Shown: one piece after another, positions 1 through 13,900 of the stretch | Layout of the letters: every line of letters begins with the position of its first letter | How positions within the stretch are numbered: position 1 is the stretch's first letter | Assembly (NCBI RefSeq): GCF_003073045.1 | Contig: NC_037590.1 | Location: forward strand, 21,106,449 to 21,170,448 | Origin: Pomacea canaliculata | Lineage: Eukaryota > Mollusca > Gastropoda > Architaenioglossa > Ampullariidae | Reading direction: 5' to 3' | Length of the DNA: 64,000 bases | Position numbers and translations under genes: made by a program | Notes under the pieces: model-generated | Told to the model about the DNA's origin: nothing | Databases searched by the model: none | Seen by the model: only the letters and a program-made list of their open reading frames with translations

Positions 1-1450
1 CCTTAAAGTTTTAAGGCCTTGCTGGTGACAAAGGGACAGCCATGTCTTGCTTGCAACTTGTTTGTTTGTTTGTTTGTTTGTTTTTTTGTTTGTTTGTTTG
101 TTTGCACCGACTTCTGTCATCACGCCCACACCGTCTTTTAATGGTGCCCAACGTAAATACAGTAAATGCAGGTAACTGTTTTGTCGAAGTCGCTATACTG
201 TAATAGTGAAGGGAGTGGTTGTCAATGTGAACACTGCAGATTCATTTTACTTATTTATGGATGAATGTTTTGTCCTTTTTTTTTTTGGGGGGGGGGGGCT
301 CGGTTTTTTTGTTTCGTTTTATTTTCTAAATCAAGTCTATCGCCAAGTCAGTCCTAAAATAAGAAACTCGTGACATCAGAACCTTGGTGTAGAGATCACT
401 TAGTGGACTTTGTGGAGAGCCAGTGATCTTGCTTGAAATCTCGACCACCCTCGTCAAACAAGTTTTATCTTTAAAGCCACATATACAGATTGAATTTTAA
501 AATATTTTCGACCAGGTTAGGATATACTGATTCAAGAACAGAGCCAATAATACAATTCATTAATTGCCTTAGTAGGAACAGGTGCTGATATGTTTTCCTG
601 GAAACAATGTTGATGTTTACTGCAAGGATAATTTGCTTTGTGCCTAGATACCTAGAAATTTGCATCAGTTCTACCGTCTCACTGCCAATGATCACGTGCT
701 TGTGGACAGGTTAATGTTTCCCTACATCAAGGACTATTTTTTAGTTTTAAGAACAATTGAAACAGCAGACAGCTTTCTTCAAACTTGGAGTTTCTTCATC
801 ATAAGCTTATTTTGTCTCGCTTTTCTTTTATTCTTCTAACCCTTTTACGCATTTTTACCTATGTAATAAAACAAATCAAAGTATTTAAGCACATGTAAAC
901 AAGGGATACATTTTTGATGGGATGTTACTGCCCTTCTTTCTCATTCTTACCTAAATCACAGATGCAGACACATGTTTACTCATATCTGCTGAATATAGAT
1001 GATCTCTCTCGCCCACTATCCATTCTTCTAGGTCACTGTCCTTGGTAATAACTGAGCAAATCGAGCTAAAATCGTGAAAATCGTTTTATTTTTGCATATT
1101 TTATATGAAGAAGCTGGGCCAGACCCCAACACTTCACAGGAAGAGAAAAGTAGAAAGGCGCCTAAATGACTCCGCAAGTCTCATCAGGAGCAGAGACGGT
1201 AGGTTATGAGGCTTGATGAGGGGCAAAAGACTGACGAGGGTTTTGCTGATTCAAAGTCAAGGCGGCGATCCCTTGAAACCCTCTTCAGAGATATGTGGAG
1301 TGTAAAATAGATTATCTCATCTTCTGTCTTTGCAAAATCTTTCTTTCTGTAAAGACTGCTCATATCTCATCTTTCCGCCTGTTGCCATTACAATGTCTTC
1401 CTCAGATGGTATTGTGTGGGGAGACCAATGATAACAGCTCCCAAATATAG
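1..1450. repeat. Left copy of a duplicated flank
   Basis: Diverged but collinear match to 37918-39195. Shared blocks include the sequence around GACAAAGGGACAGCC, the AGTGGTTGTCAATGTGAACA block, and a later block ending in CAATGATAACAG. The middle parts differ by insertions. Gene A has this sequence 1.3 kb upstream of its start, so this copy probably precedes another gene copy to the left of the window. Confidence 0.72.
60..108. repeat. GTTT tetranucleotide repeat
   Basis: A short run of GTTT units inside the duplicated flank. The right copy has a poly-T at the matching place and its own TTTG run further on. Confidence 0.9.
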
Positions 1451-1572
1451 TAGCTCAGTGGTCAGCACCAGGATTCCTGAAGTGTGGTAAAAGAAATACA
1501 GACATAAGTTAGAGCAAGTTCAAATGACATACATCCTTTTAATGTAAAAAAGTATTTATAATGAATTATAGT

Positions 1573-1889
1573 TATTTTTTTTTTTTTTTTTAGGCCCTTT
1601 CACCCCCCCTGGGGCATAGGCCATCGACTACAGTCTTAACTGTTGTCGATGTTTCGTTAGCAAGGATTTTGTTTTTACGGGATGGGGGTGCTGGCCACGC
1701 CCAACCCTCCTCCTTTTTCAGCCGGGCTTGGGACCGTCCTTGGCGGAGAGCAGGCAGCCTGTAAACAGATGCCACGTGCAGAGAAAGAACACGTGCCCGA
1801 GACGAGAAATGAACCTCAGGGCAGCCAACCTTCACTGTATTGGTGACAGGCGCTAACAGCGCTAACCGTTGCGCCACCGGGCCGCCTGC
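1573..1889 (-). mobile_element. tRNA-derived SINE, full length with poly-A tail
   Basis: On the minus strand the head GGCGGCCCGGTGGCGCAACG contains a box-A-like stretch, followed by a box-B-like GGTTCATTTCTCG, a long body and a poly-A (seen here as poly-T at 1573-1591). It shares its head and the CACCAATACAGTGAAGGTTG segment with the copy at 38611-38799. Confidence 0.75.
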
Positions 1890-4134
1890 ATCCTCTCCAT
1901 TGCTGATGATGTGGGTTTTCAATCTTCGGTCTGACTGTAGGTACGTAATGTCTGTATGCAGATTCATTCCACGTGCCATTCACTTGATAAACTCTACTGG
2001 CCGTGATCTTGTACTAGCCTGAGGTGACCTGGGGTCACCAACTGTATAGTTGCTGGGAATGTGTGAGTAAGAGAGAAAGAGAAATTATTTTAACATTTAC
2101 ATGTATGAATATTGCTAGTACGAGTACTATCTAAAATTACCCCTGTGGATAAATAAAGTTGTATTATATTGTAATATAAACATATATCTAAATGTATTGT
2201 AAAAATATCTAGAAAATATGTCGAGAAGCAATTTTAAAATGGGGTTACATTTAATTTTATATCATTTAACATTTAAGGCAGCAGGAGGCTCATATTTCTG
2301 CAGAATTTTGAGATCATCACTATAACTGACTAGTACAACACCTTAATTAGTGGATCCTATCGAAGCTGACCTTTACCATCATTCTGAGGATGCACAACAT
2401 GCTGAAGGATCAGGTAAACAAGAGTAGTGGCTCCTGTTTCAGCTGATGAAATCAATAAGTACCTTTTTTGCTTGCAATGAAATCCAAAGCAAATTTAACA
2501 TAAGAGGGTAGAGAATAAATGGTACAGCGCAGTTTCTGTTACCAAAGTTTTGACAATGATACAACTCTATTATCTCTGTAGAGTGATATATTTCTGTGTA
2601 TGGCTAAATATAACCCACAGACCTTCCAGGTCTGCCACATAGCCACTTCTAGGTGACTCAAAGATAAAGACAGATATTCATAGTAAAAACAGACTAACGA
2701 CTATGCACACAACTTACATTATGCCTCACACATGAAGACACTAAATTCTATGTAATTAGTACACTTTAAGGATTTCACATAGAAACGATAGGGATAATTT
2801 TACTATAAAAGCAATAAAGCATACACAAATTTGCATCATAATCACGTCCGACAGCCTAGCATAGGATATATTTACTGAAAATACTGAAAGGAAACATTTT
2901 TCATCATGAGGTGTCAAGTGTTGACTAGTAGATTTCCTTTGTTGACAGTCACCATAACCTCGATCAGCCCTCCAAATACTGACTGGAACTGAAATCTTTC
3001 TGCAGACCCATTAAGTTTCATAAAAACATATATTACAATTGAGAGTTCATTGATAATCAACATACAGTACTGCATCACACATTTAACACTTCAAAGATAG
3101 CCACTACTGTAAGCAGTCAATTATTATTTTAATATCTTTGACAAAAGGTAAGTAAAAGTAGAAATTATGTTAAAAAACTATGAATGGGAAATGTCTAGTA
3201 ATTAAGTGTAAATACCGCTGAAATACCTCAACCCTATTTTAGAAGTCTAGATCAATACTGACAAAATGCATTTGCTTTTATAATGCAGTCAATTGATCTT
3301 TAACATTTTCAGCATTTCTATTTACTTTCATGTAGTTGAATCACATTGTTTTTCATTTCATCACTCATATAAGATGGCATTCAGTAAAAATATGGTCAAA
3401 CATAAATATCTCTCTAACTCTTAGTTTTAGCAGCATCACAGATAACATCTTGTTAGTACAATTACTGGAATCAAAATAAATCCTGAAAATTGCTGAAACC
3501 AAAGATATTAAAAAGTACTGTTTGCTGCAACTAAGTAAATAAATTGGGTCAAAATGATACATTTGTTAGATCAAAAGAATAAATTAAGAATAAGAACTTA
3601 CAGTGTAATGCGAAGAAGAAAAGAAAAATAAAGTAGTCAGTCCTCATCAATGAAATAAGTTAACCTGTCTAACATATTTATAATAATATAGACAGTTAAG
3701 GAATGTATGTAACTGAGTATCCAACTCAAACAAAAAGTAAAAATGTATCCTAAGGCATAGCAACAAACACATTTATGCATGCATACCCACAAACAAACAC
3801 ATGAACCTCTGAAAATTGCCGTTTAATACTTTGCACACAAACATTTTATATAATAGTGATAAATAATAGCAATTTTGTATTCAGTTTTTTGGAAGTTCAC
3901 CTGGAAGTTAGGTTGGGGATTATTCTCTTTATTCTCTCTCATGGTAGAGAGACAATTTTGTATTCCCACAGTTCTCTTGCCTGCACAAGATTACATAATT
4001 ATTATTATTATTAATTAATAATCTAAAATCAGTAACATGACTATGCTAAAAGAATGAGGAAATATGCCTTTTCAAATAATTAACCATGGTAGACATGTAA
4101 AAGTAGTCATTTTATAGATCTTCTTACACTCTCA
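1890..4134. other. Intergenic or 3' UTR sequence
   Basis: A/T-rich, with no coding pattern, no repeat I can name and no clear RNA gene. If the candidate terminal exon is right, part of it is the 3' UTR of gene A. Confidence 0.5.
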
Positions 4135-4164
4135 CTATGCCCAGGACACGAGGAAGCTGGTTTC
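4135..4164 (-). CDS. Gene A candidate terminal exon (very weak)
   Basis: After an ATATCAG acceptor, phase 0 from the candidate exon 44 gives ETSFLVSWA and a TAG stop. This would end the protein here. Thirty bases give little statistical support. Confidence 0.18.
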   Translation of the reverse strand, partial: ETSFLVSWA

Positions 4165-4307
4165 CTGATATTTAACCTGATATATGATAAACGAGAATCA
4201 CTACAGAACATTTTAAAATAAATATGATAGGCCTAAAACTTTAATACAGTAAACAAGAATATCTACTGGATATTTTTAAATAAACAATTTATAAAGTGAA
4301 AACTCAC

Positions 4308-4402
4308 CTGAATACAGTGCTTTAAGGAAATGTTGCAGCAAGATCCATGAAATTGGCTTAATAATCCAGTATATTTCTCAATCTCACAAAGATGGTGGTT
4401 GC
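4308..4402 (-). CDS. Gene A candidate exon 44 (weak)
   Basis: Between a GAG-type acceptor with little pyrimidine tract and a good GTGAGT donor, the phase expected from exon 43 reads NHHLCEIEKYTGLLS, then GSCCNISLKHCIQ. The four cysteines and the fitting phase are suggestive, but the acceptor is poor and no family is recognised. Confidence 0.3.
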
Positions 4403-4832
4403 CTCAAGCATTAATATAATGCAGGTGCCAGACTAATTCTAATATCAAATTTAAATATCTGGTTCTCATACAGGATATATAAAACTAATGAAAGGGTTTA
4501 GGAGTGTGAAGAAATGGATATAGGTCGTTCGGTTCATGACCTGTTCACCATCATTCAAGACAGGCCTCTCTGGAGGTATCTATCCATATATGCTCCCCTC
4601 ACCGACCGGTACCAGTCAATGAATGAATGACACTGTCTTACAATACTGTTTCACATCTAATCAGCCATCACATAATCTGATGAGAATCACTTTTGAAAAA
4701 AATTATTGGTGTGATTGATTGAATGAATAAAAGACAAGACAAAAACCAACAAATAAATTATCAAACAGATAATTAAAATATATAAGTTCACAGGTACTGC
4801 AAAAGATATTTTTGAATAACTAATCTTCTTAC

Positions 4833-4997
4833 TGATGCAGTTACTGCTGGAAGTTGAAGCTGTGATATTTGAGTAGGTATTCGCTGAGCAAGGTTTGCAG
4901 GATGCCTGGCCAGGTGTATCTTGATAAGTGTTCATTTCACATGGTGTACACATACTAGATGTTCCATTAGTGGAATTATACCCAGCAGAGCAGTCCA
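4833..4997 (-). CDS. Gene A exon 43: GCC2/GCC3 repeat 22
   Basis: 55 residues with [39 protein letters not shown] and SNCI. Acceptor TTGACAG, donor GTAAGA. Last exon I can support firmly. Confidence 0.88.
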
Positions 4998-7900
4998 CTG
5001 TCAAGTACAAAAGAAAACATGTTACAAGGCGCTAGCTATGGACTACTGACTAACAGCTACAGCTTAATTGGATGTGAATGCCATTCTCTTGACTGAAACT
5101 AAATTTTCCTGTGAAGGATTTAATATTCATCTTTTTTCAAATCACTTTTAATATGCGTTCTTAGCATTTCCCAAAACATGGATTAGAGTATGGTTTTTGA
5201 CTCCACGAAGAAAACATGCAAAACCATTTAACTTTAAACTAATCTTTTATCTTGAGAGATGGTGTTAAGCTTGTAAAATTCAAAGCATACCACAAGAGGT
5301 GCCATCTATACGCTGACCAGGGTTACACTGCTCGTTCATTGCAGTATTAATGATGGCAACAAATTTCAGCAAATTGTCAGTCTGAAGCAGAAAAAAACAG
5401 GAAAAGAGTGTGTTTAGTTGTTGACAGTATAACAGTAGTTTCCACTGGCATGCAAACTACAATAAAACGAAAAATATCTACAACTCTAAAACACACATAC
5501 AATGTATATAGACACAAATGTATGTGAATCTTTATCAATACACACTTGGTTACACACACATATTCACACACATAATATGCTTAAGCACACAGAGTATACT
5601 TCTTCCTCTCATATTCTTGAACGCCTGCACATGTGCATCAAAACACAAACACAGGAATTGATATTGTGTACCAGGAGAGATGCATCTTGCGTTGTGTCAT
5701 AGAAGGCTCTGGTAACAACATCCTGAGATCTCTCTGTGACGCTTATTCCACTTGAACCAGTTCCTAAGACCTCCTCACTGACAGAAAAAAACGAAGTATA
5801 CCTTAGTATTTAACGGTTACTAAAACTAAAACGGCTCCAATATATATAGGTTAAACTTAAGCTTCATGTTGCAGTGAGTACTTCTTTAAGTCACATTTCC
5901 TTTACCAAATATATTTGGGTTAGGGTTATATATATATTTGTATGTATAATTATAGTGTTTATTATTTATATTATATTTCTATTTGTTTGATTCTTGTGTT
6001 TCCATAGAAAACATTTTATTTCTTTAGGATATCTTGGCTGAAGACTAACGTGAGACAGAATTTAGCTAGAGGTTGATGCCAGATTGAAAAGACAAAGTGA
6101 TGGTAATAGTTTTCCATAGCAGCTTCATATTAAACCCCAAAGGAGAGGTGCGATTTTTGAAGGCTTTACAATCCTGATGTAAAAAAAACAGATATTTCCT
6201 CAGATTTTTGGAATGCAGCTTCTAATAATGAAGTAAGCTCACTTCCTTAAAAATAATTTTCACTCAGGTTATCTTTTTGTGGGTGGTGAGAACAGAGGTG
6301 TATGTATGTCAATGAAAAAGTGGTGTAAGCTTATGAAGGTATCAGAGATACATATCCATGATTTTAAACTGCACACACAGTATTCCATGTTCATGTATTT
6401 ACACACGTGACATTGGCAAGTTGTATCAGAACATCTTGGTCTGTACTTCGCTTCTTCCTCCGTGAATTGGACAGACAGCCACCAATGAAACGAACGCTCA
6501 GATCAGCTTGACAATATGATGCACATAGTTGTGGGAACATTGCATCAGCAGAGAGAAGTCTGTTTAGGATAAATCTCCTAATAGCAGCTGCTATATGCAC
6601 AGTGTTGCTGCACTCCTCAATCTGCATTCTAATGATTGTTCTCATGAAAAATTTTTTGATGACAGGACTGGGTGAACTTGTAGTGCCTGAAATGTACAGA
6701 TTAATGTAAGACTCTTGCTGCACTTTAAATGTACAGCCATATTAGTGTAACACTCCTCCTGAACAAACCTATAAATCTTTGTGAAATTTTACTAAAGTAA
6801 TTACCATGTGTCTTTCTTTCCTTCTAAGTTTACGAATACAACTTGATTTTTCTGGTAAAGCTACTACTGATAACACAACAGGTATAGATGTATAATTTAC
6901 TGCTGTCTCATCCCTTTTGTATCAATCAAAGCAGTTCGTATGCTAAAATAAATTTATTTCTCATAAAATCAATGGAGAATTGTTTCATTATTTGCTAGTT
7001 CTACAAGTAAGACAGTTGTTATCCTTCTAGCATGGCATAGAAGTCTTTTAGCATAACAATTGCTACTAACAGAGTACTCAGTTTGCTTCATATGTAAGAT
7101 ATATGCTGCTCTCTTTATCAATAATATACCATACCATTGCAAGTTATTCCTTCCACAAAAGATCATCAAAAATAATCTTCAGATTTTACCTTCCACAAGA
7201 TCAATGCAGCTGCTTGCTCCTTGGCTAAGTGTTGTTTTTCCTAGAGAACACTTGACGCAGCTCACTGTTTCAGTCTTTTTGCGGTAATATCCAATAATGC
7301 ATCGTTCACATTCATTGGAAACCATGCTATAAGCTGTCCCATCAGGGCAATCATCTAAAAAATTATAAATTAAAGTAAGAAAGTAAAATATTTTTGTTAG
7401 CATGTTAAAGAATAAAGGGAGATATAAGTTCCACTGCAGTCATTAAAAATACAAGGAGCTACATCCAATATTGAACTGCTTGCAATGTATGCAAAAGGAG
7501 GACCAAAAGACAATGCCCGATAGGCTTGTAAGATTTATGCACCATCGTAAACCTTGCTACAACATGACAAGTGGGATCTGTTGATTTTGACAGGCAGTAG
7601 CATCAATGAACCTTTCACTCAATCATATTCCTTTAAGATTCTAAAATGTAAAGAAAAATTAAATATTAGATTTGTTAAATGCACATTATATTTTATCTTT
7701 AGAAATGTTGAGTTTGATGCACATTTCAACAAGATCTTTTCTGAATATATTTTAAGAATTAAAAAGAAACCTTGCTCAAAGCTGTGTGCTTGACAAGTTC
7801 AATGTCTTCTGCAGTCTGGATTACATCATTAAAATTTCAGAATGTATGCATGTCATTTATTACTTAATTTTGATTTTTATTTTGGTGTTCTTTGTTTCGC

Positions 7901-10900
7901 TAAGTCCATAAAACATGTCAATCATTTTGTGTGTTGAATAATTTTCGTCATTATATTTATTTCTTAAATTCAGAGTTTTGTTGGTATTTTCTATCTCATC
8001 TGAACGTAACTACAGAGTTGGAATGCGACACTCACCAATACAAGCTGATTCGTAAATTTGTCCTGTAAGGAGGGTGGTATTCCCTGGAGGACACTGTATA
8101 CAACTGTCCTGCGACTTCTGTGGCTGGTAACTTCCCTTTGGACAGTTCATGCAACCGCCATATACCCGGTACTGCCCCCAAACACAGTCCGCTGAAGTGA
8201 AACACCAGCTTATGCACTTGTTAATCTGAATACAGTCTCACATATTAAACTATTTAAACGCACAAGACATTTCATAATTAATAATTAGCACTATTTTGTC
8301 TTTTGATATTTAATTGCTTTTTACACAATGTAGATATCACTGTCAAATCTGAACAAGTGGATACAATACACTGTGTTTTGAAGTCTTTTTTAAAAGGATT
8401 CAATAGAGGGTAGTTTCTAAAAGTAATGATGATAATAATAATGAATATTTGCATACAGATTTCTTCTCCCTATGGGGTGCTCAGGGCAATGGACTCTCAT
8501 CCACATACACCACCCTCACCCTTACACACACACCAACAAATTCATTACAACCAAACTCCTCTATGCAACCAAGTCGCCCAGAGCATCTCATACATTGAAA
8601 CAAACATCCATTGATAAAATTTACAAAAAGAGTGGTGTCACTGTCAGGATTAATACTAAGTCTAAAAAGATTAGTTTTTAAAGATTTTTTAAAATGTGAT
8701 CTACTGTAGTATTTAAATAAAATATCAGATAAAGAAGGAGAAGTTGCTCTATTCTACAGAGTCAAAATGAGAGGAACAGATCTTGTCTCTTTTTTTAATC
8801 ATGAAGGTCTAGGAATTTTCGAAGAGTGCAGAGACTTGAAGAGAAGATGGTGACAATATCACTCAGATACAAAGAAGTGGTCTGGTCAATGACATAAAAA
8901 GACAGGGTAGCTAGTTTATAAGTTTTTCATTGCAGGTTTGGCAGTGAATGCAACTTTCCAAGAAGAGATTACAGGGATTTTTGTGAACGAAGGATGTCTG
9001 GTAGAATAGTTCTGCAATCTCTGGATTACCTATGAACTAAATAGAAAAATGTTTTAAACGATGAGAACAGCTTAAACACCTACTGATATTGCAGGCATCA
9101 ATAGATAGTGCTCCAGTGCCAATGGTAATCTTGTTCTGAGGACATGGAGCGCAGACTGTAACGTTACTGCCAATCTGGTTGTATGTACCCACAGGACATG
9201 GAGAACAGGTGCGAGCAGAGATGTTGAGATATTCACCCAGCGTGCATTTTGCTTTAAAAAAGCAAACAATACCAACAGCTTGAAAGTGATTTGAAAGCTA
9301 TGTGTGCATATTTTTAACAAAGATCTTAGAAGTAAAAACTAAAGAAAAAAATTAAAAGTCAAAAATTAATTAAACTGATGAACAAACCAAATCTACTGTT
9401 CTAACTTAATTATAAGCGACGCTGTTGTTTTATTCATTACACTTGCTAACATCGTTCAACACCTTATACATTCCACTGTTCCACACTTTTGACATTCCGC
9501 TTACTAGCACCTTTAAAGTGTAACACTGTCATTGCTACCATCATTATCACCATCACTATTGTTATCTTTACATACTTTGTATTTTTGCCAGCAAGACTAT
9601 AGTAACAAAATAAATAAATAAGAATAAATAAATTAAAGAAAAGACAGAATAACCAAGTCCTCTGAGCTGTCAGATGATCCTTTAACTTGCATTTGCATTC
9701 CTTTGATTTCCTCAACAACAGTTTCCTCATGTTTATCAAAATTCGGAGAAATTCGGAGAAAGTCATCAAAAGCGTCACTGGAACGCTATTTGCTCAAAAT
9801 GCATCCTAAGCCTTACTTAGAATTAGAATAATAAAAATAATTCATGCTCACTCTTGTAATGAGTGTGCTCTTCACACTTGAGACAACAGCAATAATAATA
9901 ATAATTTTTAAAATTGCAAAATTTGTAAAGCGTATACTCACATACCTAAGTAGCACGCTCTCAGCACTTACGAACAAGAACGAAACAGGGACACCATACG
10001 AGGGACAGGAAAACAAACAACATATGAACTATAAAAGAATAAACAACCGTACTAAACTAAGAGTGTCGTGCTTCTGGAGAGGAAAAAGGAGTAGCACACA
10101 CAAGCACACATGCACAAGGACATACACACAAGCATGAGCACATGCTAAAACTTGTAATTTTAATTTGAAGAACGTGTTTGTGTCAATAGCGCCTCTGTGA
10201 AATGCTCTTTTCAAGCTGGGATTGGGATTAAAAGCAAGGTAGTCTAGGTAGGTTCATGAAATGTAATGAACTCTGTAATGTTATAATTTTTTGGTGCACC
10301 AGCGAATTAAAATCTTTCATTCTATAGAAATTATCTATGACATTACTTGGAGTGCAGAGTTGAAGTGCACAGGTCAAGCTGAGCTCATGTCATAGGTCAT
10401 TTCCAGTCATCACAGATTTTCTAGACTTTACGCAAGCATGTTCTGTCTCTAGGGTGGACCCGTCCTGCAGAGTGAAGAAACCTCCAGGACAAGCTATGCA
10501 CTCTGTAGCATGCTGACATCTGGTACTTGGTTGAAGGGACACTTGAGACATTTCTGTTTTTGCTGTATGATGGTCTGTAGCATGCCGGGTCTACAAACTA
10601 AACTTATAGGAAAGTGTGACAATAAAATGGTTAAAGACATATGTATATTTCTTAATGATTAGAAATATCCTTTGTTGTGCACTTCATCACCAAATTTAAC
10701 ATATAACTAGTCTTGAGAGAGAGCAAGAAGACACTGTAAAAGATCGTAGATTTTGTAAAGCACCAAGGAACCAAACATACTGAAACAGTCCGACGAGTTT
10801 GTTGAACCACTGCCTGCTGTAATGAAGTTTGTAGTGCAGTTAATGCATGATGTTGCTCCATAGTTTGGCTGATAAGAGCCCACCACACATTTCTGACATG

Positions 10901-13900
10901 AAGTCCTGGTATCCCGAAATTGTCCAGGTGGGCAGTTAACTGAACGAATATGGGAAAGAAAAGAATAAATAAGTGTTTTATATATATATATATAGAGAGA
11001 GAGAGGGTAGCCCATAAAGCAAGAGAGAGAGAGAAAAGGAGGGAAGGAGAGAGAGAGAGAGAGAGGGAGAGATTCATTAATTTGAACATTACCTGTAATT
11101 GAACATTACCTACATGTAATGTACTATAATATGTACTATAACTACTAATCTACATTCACACACACAAACATTTCAATTATAATACAAACAACAGTAAATA
11201 TGGAGCAGTAGGTAATAATTGTTCCACTATTTTTCTTTCAATCAAAAATGTCTGCAAATCAAAAAAGAATAAAAAAAAATTCTCATTTTTACTTGTGCAG
11301 TTTTCATGTGAGGTTGATGCCTTGGTGTATGTTGTATAGTTAGCAACACATGACTGACAGGAAGTCTGACCAGGCTGTGACTGATAGTAGCCAGTGTCAC
11401 AGTCTTGACACATATTATTGGTGTTACGGAACTGGCCAGCAGGACACACAACTGTCAACATTCAAAAGAACATTTGGACTTCGAAAAACATTGATAAAAT
11501 TTAAGCTCATTTCTGTTGCAGGACATTTGGTTTTACTAGGAAGTTGAATAGAGCAATACATAAAGAAACAAAACATAAGTAATAAAATTTGTCAGTGTTT
11601 CTGCATGACTTTTAAAATGAAAGCTAACTTCCATGACAACCCTATAAATTACATAAGAGATAACAATTATCTTTTGACACAAAGTTATAGAAAAATACCT
11701 GTAGTTTAAAGAGTTTAACTATTTAAATGCTAAAGTTTGAAACATTTATTAGCTTTCATGAAAAGAGTTTGGGGCAATATCTCAAAATGTCTACAAAAAC
11801 AAATATAACAATTTTGCAAACTGACCAAGAGAACAGCTGTTTTCTGTGACACTGCCTGTATGAGGTGTTGTTCGATCTGCAGGACACAGGCTGCAGTTCT
11901 GGTTTCCTGTCTCATTCTTGTAAGTTCCCAGTGGACAAGGCAGGCATGGTAATTGGTTGGTTACAGAGTACAGGCCAGGCTCACAGAAAGCTGAGAATTG
12001 AATTGTTTTCAGATATACTTTTGAAGGTAAAACCTTTAAATTTTTTCTCTATATTTTATTTAATAGTTACATTTTCTCTGTGTATTAGTCATTACATGTA
12101 CATCTATACTGCTCATGGGACAGCTGCATAACTGTCAGTGACCAGACTTTTCGCAGCCGGGTCAGGGAGAGCAATCTTTGCTCAAAGGATTGCAAGTCTT
12201 TGCACTGTTATTCATTCTACATTTGTGACTGTTTAGTGATCTTGTTCAGCACCATGAGTTTACATTTGGCTGAGATGCTGCTATTTACAAATTCTCACTA
12301 CTACTACTTCTTCTTTTTATTATTATATTAAAGGACTCTGAGAACATTGGTTCAGTCGATAAGACAGCTATTCAGGCTAATGGACACAGGCGATATTGAC
12401 TTTCTTTTTCTCTGATATCACTTTTCTGATTTCCAAAAACATGGGTCATGTCAGTCCCAGCTCAAGTTCTTGTTGAAGGGATTTATTTTAATGTAATTGG
12501 GTGATAAGGATTTATTTAAGGAATAAAGAAATGCTTTGATTCAATGTTTTTGTCTGTGTTTTAATTGGCACCAAACAGCGATTGACTATGCAACTGGCCT
12601 TTCCATTGTCTTGAGCGGTACACGGACTTTTCGCCGACGGACGTTTCGCCGCCGGACGTTTCGGAGCCGGACGTTTTGTCGACTGGACGTTTCGCCTCTG
12701 GACGTTTCGGAGCCGGACCTTTTGCCGACCGGCGTTTCGCCGCCGGACGTTTCGGCGCGGGGCACTTCATTTCGGCATTTCACGCGGGACCTTTAGCCGA
12801 AGTCAAGTGTGTGACGCCCCTTAGCTGACACATTTCTCTCGCCATTGTATCAATGTATCAGTGAACTCTCTCTCACTATCCCTCCTCATGTGAACCGTTA
12901 GCTCACACATTTCTCTCGCCATTGTATCAATGTTTTTTCTCAAAGCTGTTGCGCATAATCTGTGACAATCAAAGTGAACTGTCTGTGAAGTCTGTGTGAA
13001 AAATTTGTTTGAAAGAAAGAATTATTGTGTAATCTAGTAGTTACTTTCATTCTTTGAGAAGTAAGTAAGCTCTCTCTCTCTCTCTGACATAATGCGGCGA
13101 AACGTCCGGCGGCGAAAAGCCAGTCGGCAAAACGTCCGACTCCGAAACGTCCAGCGGCGAAACGTCCAGTCGACAAAACGTCCGGCTCCGAAACGTCCGG
13201 CTCCGAAACGTCCGTCGGCAAAACGTCCGCACACGGTCTTGAGCAGTATAGTTAGTACATTACCAAATTTAAGTACTCTTAATTAAGAAAAAACAAAACA
13301 TCCAATTTTATTTTATGTCAGTGTCACTGTTACAGAGATAAAATATTAATTGCAAGTTCAAATGACCTCATTAAAGATTTGACACAGTTTGCTGTAAAGC
13401 AAAATTGTAAAACAAAGTAACACATCCCTGCCTTCGCCTACATACACATCCATGCATGTGTGCATGCATGCACGAACACACACACATTTTCTCATTGATA
13501 AATTAGTTAGCTTATTGAATCTTGTTCTCTTGCTGTTATGACTTATTCCAATACATTGTTTACCCATGTTGCAGTTATCGATGCTAGTAGAAGCTACACT
13601 AGCTGTTGTTGAATTGGCTGGACATTGTATGCAGGATGAATTCCCTCGTTGGTCCTTGTAAAAGCCAACTCCACAAGGATCACAACTTCCACCTGCATTA
13701 TGTCGAAATCCCTTGTCGCAGTACACTGTAACAAGTTGAACTATCATTTCTGCTGCGATCAAAGCAACACAGATTTTTATTGTTAGTAATATAAGAACAC
13801 AATCTGGAATATAGAACCAAGGGACAACACAGGCAGCTTCCTGGAGCATATACTGCATAAAATACCAAAATATGTTTATTTCCCCATAGTCCTATGTTTA

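Noticed and set aside
1840-2022. Short frames over 1590-2022 on both strands
   Set aside because: They cover the SINE at 1573-1889.
6953-7170. Overlapping open frames of 66-75 codons
   Set aside because: They lie in the intron between exons 39 and 40 and have no family pattern or splice support.
8941-9036. Possible GCC relic with FYQ and three close cysteines (minus strand)
   Set aside because: Cysteine spacing does not fit a GCC repeat and there is no matching acceptor and donor.
13358-13858. 166-codon minus-strand frame
   Set aside because: It is GCC exon 33 extended into both introns; only 13564-13725 has the family pattern between splice sites.
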